In this document: piece after piece, positions 58,419 through 64,000 of the stretch
How positions within the stretch are numbered: position 1 is the stretch's first letter
Layout of the letters: every line of letters begins with the position of its first letter
NCBI GenBank assembly: GCA_965207025.1
Contig: OZ242258.1
Span: forward strand, 2,728,001 to 2,792,000
Reading direction: 5' to 3'
Origin: Bin87 sp034423595
GTDB taxonomy: Bacteria; Chloroflexota; Dehalococcoidia; Lucifugimonadales; UBA3495
DNA length: 64,000 bases
Position numbers and translations under genes: made by a program
The notes under the pieces: generated by a model
What the model saw: only the letters and a program-made list of their open reading frames with translations
Databases searched by the model: none
Told to the model about the DNA's origin: nothing

Positions 58419-58618
58419 GCGAGGGCCGGAGATTCTTCTCAAGAAAAAAGAAGGAGTTTGGCGACACTGTACATGGCGACAAATAATCCGTAAAATCGCC
58501 ATAAATTATTCGCGCGCGCCGCGCTCGGTCGCTCCATCCACTGTTGGGTGTGTGCTGAAAACGAGACAAATTGGCACGACGCGGTACTGATCTGATTTTG
58601 TGAACAGGGGATAAAATC
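58419..58618. other. Upstream region of the signalling operon
   Basis: A gap of 200 bp, locally AT-rich (GTAAAATCGCCATAAATT around 58490), with a CGCGCGCGCCGCGC tract. It contains an unusual TTGGCA (58570) but no matching -10 at proper distance. It must hold the operon promoter, whose sigma type may be non-housekeeping. Confidence 0.35.
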
Positions 58619-58957
58619 ATGCCAATCGAATCACGCAGGGACAGCGGAACGTTGATCATCCAGACCGAAGAGCGCGTTGACAGCGCCAACGCACAGGCTT
58701 TTTATCAGGAACTGGACTCTACCATTGAGTCAGATGACCGAGCCGTAGTGATGGATATGGAAAGGCTGGCGTACATCAGTAGCGCGGGCCTTCGTGTGAT
58801 CTTGCAGACGGCGAGGAAGTTGCAGCAGCAGAACGCAAAGTTTGCAATCTGCTCACTTTCGGGCACGGTTCGGGAGGTGTTTGAGATCAGCGGTTTCGAC
58901 CGGGTGATAGATATCCATTCTTCGCAAGCAGAAGCGATTGCCGCCGTGTCCGGATAA
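58619..58957 (+). CDS. STAS-domain anti-sigma factor antagonist
   Basis: A 112-residue protein with VVMDMERLAYISSAGLRVIL, the STAS switch helix; Ser54/Ser55 is the predicted phosphorylation site. Resembles RsbV/SpoIIAA. First of the operon with its phosphatase (59005) and kinase-like ATPase (60171), a complete partner switch. Confidence 0.93.
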   Translation: MPIESRRDSGTLIIQTEERVDSANAQAFYQELDSTIESDDRAVVMDMERLAYISSAGLRVILQTARKLQQQNAKFAICSLSGTVREVFEISGFDRVIDIHSSQAEAIAAVSG

Positions 58958-59004
58958 TAAATAAACAGCCGCCAGGGTATCGGATAACTGCGGAGGATGA
59001 AGTA

Positions 59005-60165
59005 ATGGGTGATACAGCAGGAGCTTACCGGATACTAGTAGTTGACGACGAACCGGACCTGGAACCGCTGGTCCTGCAGCGGATGCGTCGGAGCATTCGC
59101 GCGGGCCAATACCAGTTCGTGTTCGCCCAAAATGGGGTCGAGGCGCTGCAAAAACTGGACCAGGACCATAACATCGACATGGTGCTGTCCGATATAAACA
59201 TGCCCCAGATGGACGGTCTGTCGTTGCTGGAGCGCATTCCGGACGTGGCCCCGGACACTCGCTCGGTAATCATTTCAGCCTATGGGGACATGAAAAACAT
59301 ACGGGCTGCGATGAACCGCGGCGCTTTCGATTTCGTCACCAAACCGCTGGACTTCGACGACCTGCGGGTCACCATCGAGCGGACGCTGAACAATCTTACG
59401 GCGTGGCGGGAGGCAGAGTCTTCGCGCCAGCGGCTGGTCGCCATAGAGAACGAGTTGGACGTGGCGAGCAAGATGCAGCAAAGCATCCTGCCCACCGAGT
59501 TTCCCGCCACGGATGAGTACGAAGTCTTCGGAAGCATGACGCCGGCGCGGGAAGTCGGCGGGGACTTCTTCGACATCTTCCAGTTGGATAACGGGAAAAT
59601 TGGTCTGGCAATTGCGGACGTCTCGGGTAAAGGAGTGCCGGCAGCGCTCTTTATGATGGCCAGCCGCACCCTGTTGAAAGGGTCGGCAATCGGACTAAAC
59701 GACCCTGGCAAGGTGTTGAAAGAAGTCAATGACCTGCTTTATGACGACAACGAAGCAATGATGTTCGTAACGATGCTGTATGCAGTGTACGAGCCGGAAA
59801 CCAGAGAACTCACCTATGCTAACGGCGGTCACAACCTGCCGATTGTCGTCCACGCCGACGGCAGCAGCAGCGTGATACCCAGCACTAACGGAGTGGCCCT
59901 GGGCATTTTGTCCGGCGGGGAATACGAGCAGAGCAGCATCACCTGCGCACCCGGTGACACGGTGGTTTTTTATACTGACGGCGTAACTGAGGCCATTGAC
60001 ACCGGGGAAGAAGAGTTCGGAATGGAGCGGTTGCAGGAAACTTTCAAGTGGGGGCCCGAGGACTGCCGGGAGGCCGTCCTGTCCATTCTTGACGCGGTGA
60101 GCGACTTTGCCGGCGGCGCGCCCCAATTCGACGACATCACGTGCCTGGCGCTGAAGGTCAAGTGA
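59005..60165 (+). CDS. Response regulator with PP2C (SpoIIE/RsbU-type) phosphatase output
   Basis: A 386-residue protein. Receiver (residues 9-125): ILVVDDEP acidic pair, VLSDINMPQMDG with phosphoacceptor Asp63, and VTKPLDF Lys. A linker coiled coil (NELDVASKMQQSILP) leads to the PP2C domain with REVGGDFFDIF, ADVSGKGVPAALFM, NGGHNLPIV, FYTDGVTEA and FDDITCLAL, giving all metal-binding Asp. It should dephosphorylate the STAS protein when the receiver is phosphorylated, presumably by the downstream kinase. Confidence 0.95.
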   Translation: MGDTAGAYRILVVDDEPDLEPLVLQRMRRSIRAGQYQFVFAQNGVEALQKLDQDHNIDMVLSDINMPQMDGLSLLERIPDVAPDTRSVIISAYGDMKNIRAAMNRGAFDFVTKPLDFDDLRVTIERTLNNLTAWREAESSRQRLVAIENELDVASKMQQSILPTEFPATDEYEVFGSMTPAREVGGDFFDIFQLDNGKIGLAIADVSGKGVPAALFMMASRTLLKGSAIGLNDPGKVLKEVNDLLYDDNEAMMFVTMLYAVYEPETRELTYANGGHNLPIVVHADGSSSVIPSTNGVALGILSGGEYEQSSITCAPGDTVVFYTDGVTEAIDTGEEEFGMERLQETFKWGPEDCREAVLSILDAVSDFAGGAPQFDDITCLALKVK

Positions 60166-60170
60166 GGCCC

Positions 60171-60596
60171 GTGAGTATAGAGATAATGGAAGCAGTGTCC
60201 CTGAAAATCGCCCCCGAATTGGACCAACTGGAGCGCATCACCGCCGCGGTGGAAGACTTTGCGGAACGAGATCACTGGCCCCCGGATCTAACCTTCAAGG
60301 TAAACCTGGTTCTGGATGAGCTCAGCGTGAACGTGGTGAACTACGGCGGGGAGGCCAGTGAAATCGAAGTTTCGCTGGTTTCGGACTCGGACCGGGTGCG
60401 GGTTGAGATTTCGGATGACGGGCATCCCTTCGACCCGCTGACCGATGCTGCCGAACCGGATCTTGACGCGCCGCTGGAGGAAAGGGCCATAGGGGGTCTC
60501 GGTATCCATCTGGTGCGCGAGATGATGGACGAATTATATTACAGCCGTGAAGACGGCAAAAATCGTCTGGCAATGGTCAAGCGCAAAGGCGGATGA
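60171..60596 (+). CDS. RsbW-like anti-sigma/serine kinase ATPase
   Basis: A 141-residue GHKL ATPase: LVLDELSVNVVNYG (N box), ISDDGHPFDP (G1), IGGLGIHLVREMMDE (G2). Small single domain as in RsbW/SpoIIAB. GTG 60171 is preferred, as GTGAGG lies just upstream; ATG 60186 is an alternative. It could phosphorylate the STAS protein and bind a sigma factor encoded elsewhere. Confidence 0.9.
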   Translation: MSIEIMEAVSLKIAPELDQLERITAAVEDFAERDHWPPDLTFKVNLVLDELSVNVVNYGGEASEIEVSLVSDSDRVRVEISDDGHPFDPLTDAAEPDLDAPLEERAIGGLGIHLVREMMDELYYSREDGKNRLAMVKRKGG

Positions 60597-61903
60597 GGAG
60601 AACACTCGGCCACGCAAAGGGTGGGCCATTGAGCTTTGCGGCCGCTATGGTAATCGTCCTTGCCTTGGGTCTCGCGGGCTGCCAGCCGGCCGCCCCGGAC
60701 GCCTCCACTGAATCCAGCGGCGCGGCGGTTCCGTCTGCGGCAAGGGCGACGCCTGCGACGCGGAGTACCCAAGGGATAGGTTCGCTCGGCGTCTATGATG
60801 ACCGGGTAGTGTTTGGCCAGTCGGCTGCGTTCAGCGGACCGGCCAGCCAGTTGGGGTTGGGCATGAAGCTCGGCATTGAGGCTGCGTTTGCCGAAGCCAA
60901 CCGAAACGGTGGCGTGCATGGTCGGCAGCTGGAACTAACGTCGCTGGACGATACCTACGAACCGGAGTTGGCCATCGCCAATACGACGGCGCTCATCGAG
61001 GAAGGAGTTTTCGCGCTGATCGGCGCCGTTGGCACGCCGACTTCCCGGTCGGCGACTCCGGTAGCTCGGGATGCGAAAGTTCCTTATATTGCCCCATTCA
61101 CCGGCGCAGCTTTTCTCAGGGACGCGAATGCTCTTCCCAATGTGGTGAACATGCGCTCCTCGTACAACCAGGAAACCGAAGAGATGGTGGCGCGGTTGAC
61201 CGAAGACCTGGGCATAACACGCATCGGCGTGATGTACCAGGATGATTCGTTCGGACGGGCCGGGTTGAACGGAGCGCTGGCCGCGCTGACAAAACGGGGC
61301 ATGGAGCCGGCTGCGGTGGGTCTCTACCCACGCAACACCACCGCGGTAAAGACGGGGCTGCTTGACCTCCAGCGGGGGGATCCGGAGGCCGTAATTCTGG
61401 TGGGCGCTTATCGCCCGCTGGCGGCGTTGATCGCATGGGCGCGGCATATCGGCGAAGATTGGGAGTTCGTCAACATATCCTTCGTGGGCAGCAACGCGCT
61501 GGCGCAGGAACTCAGCGAGCTGGATCCAGCCCGGGGCGCCGGCGTCTTTGTGACCCAGGTGGTGCCCTTCCCCCACGATGGGTCGGTTCCCATTGTGGCT
61601 GCTTATCATCAGGCCCTGGCTGAATATGATCCTGAGGCAGCGCCCGGCTTCGTGTCGCTGGAGGGCTATCTGGCGGGACGCCTGGCCATCGCCGGGCTGG
61701 AACGGTGCGGCGCTGAGTTGACCCGGGAGTGTTTCCTGGACAGTTTTCGTAGCTCCGAACCGGTTGACTTGGGCGGTTTCGGGCTCCGGTATGGCTCCGG
61801 AGACAACCAGGGTTCCGACACCGTTTTCCTGACAATGATTGACGAGAACGGCGAATATGTTGCCATCGATTCCCTTGAGGATCGTGGGAGGGCTGGCAGA
61901 TGA
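60593..61903 (+). CDS. Periplasmic-binding-protein-like lipoprotein (branched-chain amino acid type)
   Basis: A 436-residue protein. The signal LALGLAGC ends in a lipobox Cys at about residue 30, followed by a Ser/Thr/Ala-rich linker. The Peripla_BP_6 fold is indicated by SAAFSGPASQLGLGMKLGIE, VFALIGAVGTPTSRSATPVA, IGVMYQDDSFGRAGLNG and GYLAGRLAIAGLE. No permease genes follow; it overlaps the histidine kinase gene instead. It probably acts as an extracellular sensor for the kinase, rather than in transport. Confidence 0.9.
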   Translation: MRRTLGHAKGGPLSFAAAMVIVLALGLAGCQPAAPDASTESSGAAVPSAARATPATRSTQGIGSLGVYDDRVVFGQSAAFSGPASQLGLGMKLGIEAAFAEANRNGGVHGRQLELTSLDDTYEPELAIANTTALIEEGVFALIGAVGTPTSRSATPVARDAKVPYIAPFTGAAFLRDANALPNVVNMRSSYNQETEEMVARLTEDLGITRIGVMYQDDSFGRAGLNGALAALTKRGMEPAAVGLYPRNTTAVKTGLLDLQRGDPEAVILVGAYRPLAALIAWARHIGEDWEFVNISFVGSNALAQELSELDPARGAGVFVTQVVPFPHDGSVPIVAAYHQALAEYDPEAAPGFVSLEGYLAGRLAIAGLERCGAELTRECFLDSFRSSEPVDLGGFGLRYGSGDNQGSDTVFLTMIDENGEYVAIDSLEDRGRAGR

Positions 61904-64000
61904 TGTCTCTAGTGCAAAGGCTGCTGGAATATCGCTACCGCATTTCGGCGCAGCTTTATCTGGCCCTGGGCGGCGCGGTGGCTCTTACCTTCGCCGCAAG
62001 CCTGGTGGGGTGGTTCTCTTTCAACCAGGTAGGGGAGGCGCAGAGCAGAGTAAATGAGCGCAGCGTTCCCGAACTGGCGGCAGCCTTCGGCGTCGCGCAG
62101 TACAGCGGAGATCTGGTCGCGGCGGCGGACGCGCTGACGGCGGCGACAACTCCGGACGAAGTGGCCCGGGTGGGCGATCAAATCGCCACGGCTCACCAGT
62201 CGTTCAAAGAGCAGCTGACCACCCTGGAAAACAAGGGCGGCGATGCGGAACGGTTTGAACGCATCCATACCTATTCCACGGCGTTGATCGACAACATTGC
62301 CGGCGTGAACAGCAGCATGTGGCAGCGGTTCACATTGAACGAGCAAGCGGACATGCTAGTGGCGGAACTGGAGACGCTGACTGTCGAACTGGACGGCATC
62401 ATCGTACCCGAAATCGACCGTCAATTCTTCTACATCCAGACCGGTTATCGGGAACTCGATGAACCCAGGGCCGCCCCGGAAGCGCATCTTTCCGAAGTCG
62501 AACAGGCCCGGTATCGTTACCTGGCCGAATTGCAGTCCAACGCTAAAATCGCCACGCAGTTGCTCGCCAGCGCGTCCGTCGTGACCGACAGCTCGCTGAT
62601 TGAGCCTTTCCGGGAACGGTTTGAGTCTTCGGCCAGCAACATCAGAAGAAACCTGTATCCCCTGCAAGGCGCGCCGCTGCACGCTGAGCTGACTCAGGTC
62701 TTCGAACGGTTGCTGGCGCTGGGCACCGGGCCGCAGAACGGGTTTGAACTCCGCGCCCAACAGTTGGGCCTGGACGAGCGTCAGCAACTTCTGCTGGCGA
62801 ACAATCAGGCGATAGCCCAGTTGCTGATCGAAGAGGTGGACGCCCTGGTGGTTGGGGCCGAATCGGGAGCGCAGGCGGCCACCGACGCCTCTACGCAGGC
62901 GATTTTGACCGGGCGCACGCTCCTGTTGGTCATCAGCTTCATCAGCGTTGGTGGGGCGTTGCTCATCGCCTGGCTGTTCGTCGGCCGGGTGCTGCTGCAT
63001 CGCCTGGAGTTGCTGTCGGGCTGGATGCGCCGCATGGCCGGCGGCGACCTGGACGCGCAGGTGGAGATCGGCGGGCGCGACGAAGTGGCGGATATGGCCG
63101 CTGCCCTGGAGATCTTTCGCCAGCACGCCCAGGAAGCGATTCGCCTGAACCTGGTGGAAGAACTGGCCCAGGAGCTGGAAGGCAAGAACGCGGAGCTGGA
63201 AGGCATCAACGCGCGACTGGACAGCCAGAACCACGAACTGGACAGCAAGAATGCGGAATTGGAGAACATCAACGCGCAGCTGGATACCCAGAACCACCAA
63301 CTTGAAGAGGCGATGACCAGCCTGACCGCCGCCCAGGACCGCATCGTGGCCCAGGAAAAGCTGGCCTCGCTGGGTCAGCTGACGGCCGGCGTGGCCCATG
63401 AGATCAGGAACCCGTTGAACTTCGTCAAGAATTTCTCCGAATCATCGGAGGAGTTGCTGGATGAAATGCGGGAAACGCTTGAGGAAAATGAAGATGGCCA
63501 CCTGGACGAAGAACAGAAAGAACTGATCCAGGATATTTTCGCCGACTTGACCGAAAACCTGGAACGCATCCGGATGCACGGAGACCGGGCGAATCGTATC
63601 GTGCAGGACATGTTGCTGATGGGCCGTGAGTCGGTGACCCATCAGATGAGCAGCGTCAACAACCTTCTGGACGAACACGCGCGGCTGGCATACCACAGCG
63701 CCCGGGCCCTGGATTCCGACTTCCAATTGGACCTGCAATACGACTTTGAGGAGATGGACGACATCGAGGTGAACCCCCGGGACATCGGGCGCGTGTTCCT
63801 GAACATGGTCAGCAACGCCTGCTACGCCACGGATGAGAAGCGGCGCCAGTTGGTCGAGTCCCCCGGCGAGAACGGTTACATGCCCGCGTTGTTGCTGACC
63901 ACCCGCAAGCAGGACGAACAGGTGGAAGTGCGGATTCGTGACAATGGCAACGGAATGCCGCCCGAGATAATCGATCAGATATTCAATCCATTCTTCACCA
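61900..64000 (+). CDS. Sensor histidine kinase (C-terminus beyond window)
   Basis: ATG at 61900 overlaps the lipoprotein stop by 4 bp; 700 residues are visible. Layout: membrane helix (about 25-47), a large helical extracytoplasmic sensor (to about 345), second helix (LLLVISFISVGGALLIAWLF), HAMP (RRMAGGDLDAQVEIGGRDEV), a coiled coil with repeated QNHELDSKNAELE units, HisKA with AHEIRNPLNF, and the HATPase N box (LNMVSNACYA), G1 (RDNGNGMP) and F box (NPFFT). It likely senses through the adjacent lipoprotein and phosphorylates the receiver at 59005. Confidence 0.93.
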   Translation, partial: MMSLVQRLLEYRYRISAQLYLALGGAVALTFAASLVGWFSFNQVGEAQSRVNERSVPELAAAFGVAQYSGDLVAAADALTAATTPDEVARVGDQIATAHQSFKEQLTTLENKGGDAERFERIHTYSTALIDNIAGVNSSMWQRFTLNEQADMLVAELETLTVELDGIIVPEIDRQFFYIQTGYRELDEPRAAPEAHLSEVEQARYRYLAELQSNAKIATQLLASASVVTDSSLIEPFRERFESSASNIRRNLYPLQGAPLHAELTQVFERLLALGTGPQNGFELRAQQLGLDERQQLLLANNQAIAQLLIEEVDALVVGAESGAQAATDASTQAILTGRTLLLVISFISVGGALLIAWLFVGRVLLHRLELLSGWMRRMAGGDLDAQVEIGGRDEVADMAAALEIFRQHAQEAIRLNLVEELAQELEGKNAELEGINARLDSQNHELDSKNAELENINAQLDTQNHQLEEAMTSLTAAQDRIVAQEKLASLGQLTAGVAHEIRNPLNFVKNFSESSEELLDEMRETLEENEDGHLDEEQKELIQDIFADLTENLERIRMHGDRANRIVQDMLLMGRESVTHQMSSVNNLLDEHARLAYHSARALDSDFQLDLQYDFEEMDDIEVNPRDIGRVFLNMVSNACYATDEKRRQLVESPGENGYMPALLLTTRKQDEQVEVRIRDNGNGMPPEIIDQIFNPFFT

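Noticed and set aside
60593..61903. ABC amino-acid transporter operon
   Set aside because: No permease or ATPase genes adjoin; the gene overlaps a histidine kinase, favouring a sensory role.

Overview
The window is GC-rich, densely packed bacterial chromosome. No rRNA or tRNA gene was recognised, and no phage structural genes. The gene content suggests an uncultured Chloroflexota lineage of the Dehalococcoidia/SAR202 type: stand-alone xanthine-dehydrogenase-family large subunits, several flavin monooxygenases and small barrel enzymes, five Uma2-type nuclease genes, DUF1385, DUF1501 and DUF998 proteins, an Asp23-AmaP module, and many dispersed palindromic repeats. This placement is inference from gene content. 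Ribosomal proteins L21, L27 and L31 could test it phylogenetically.

Layout. 1-9.2 kb, mostly minus strand: an edge-truncated hydratase, a CDGSH protein, then a tandemly duplicated cassette of two small helical genes, each copy followed by a different PD-(D/E)XK-like nuclease; then a molybdenum hydroxylase large subunit and a Uma2 gene. 9.4-11.9 kb: DUF1385 and the rplU-rpmA-rpmE group behind a clear promoter. 12.3-16.5 kb, plus strand: a hotdog pair, a HEPN/PaREP1-like gene, a SelW/Rdx-family selenoprotein with an in-frame UGA and a SECIS-like hairpin, a pentapeptide-repeat protein and a P-loop/DRTGG protein. 16.6-20.3 kb, minus strand: small monooxygenase, NhaA, metallo-hydrolase, 2-hydroxyacid dehydrogenase. 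20.5-25.4 kb: an accessory patch with HicB-TPR/HicA, TcmP and its three-Cys partner, an orphan RHH antitoxin with a toxin stump, and a cytochrome b/molybdopterin fusion. 25.4-43.7 kb: a second hydroxylase subunit, small enzymes, a HEPN pair, RNase HI, an EF-G-like GTPase, amidase, GMC oxidoreductase, LLM monooxygenase and more Uma2 genes. 43.8-52.2 kb: a cysteine-dioxygenase-like cupin, an ISAs1-type element with a 10-bp target duplication, a NADAR/phosphoribosyltransferase-like pair, a radical SAM-HhH protein, an NYN-domain protein and a DUF1501 protein. 52.4-58.4 kb: Uma2, DUF998, aspartic-protease-like gene, LLM monooxygenase, Asp23 module, CoA transferase. 58.6-64.0 kb: a signalling operon of STAS antagonist, receiver-PP2C phosphatase, RsbW-like ATPase, periplasmic-binding lipoprotein and a histidine kinase that runs off the edge.

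How it works together. Three layers are visible. The first is housekeeping (ribosomal proteins, RNase HI, EF-G-like). The second is a catabolic/redox set (hydroxylases, hydratases, LLM and GMC oxidoreductases, CoA transferase, amidase). The third is a conflict/mobile layer (cassettes, toxin-antitoxin genes, NADAR pair, insertion sequence, repeats) filling the gaps. The right end is a self-contained sensor plus partner-switching cascade. The most notable items are the selenoprotein, which simple ORF calling misses, and the duplicated small-helical/nuclease cassette, which I cannot match to a named system.
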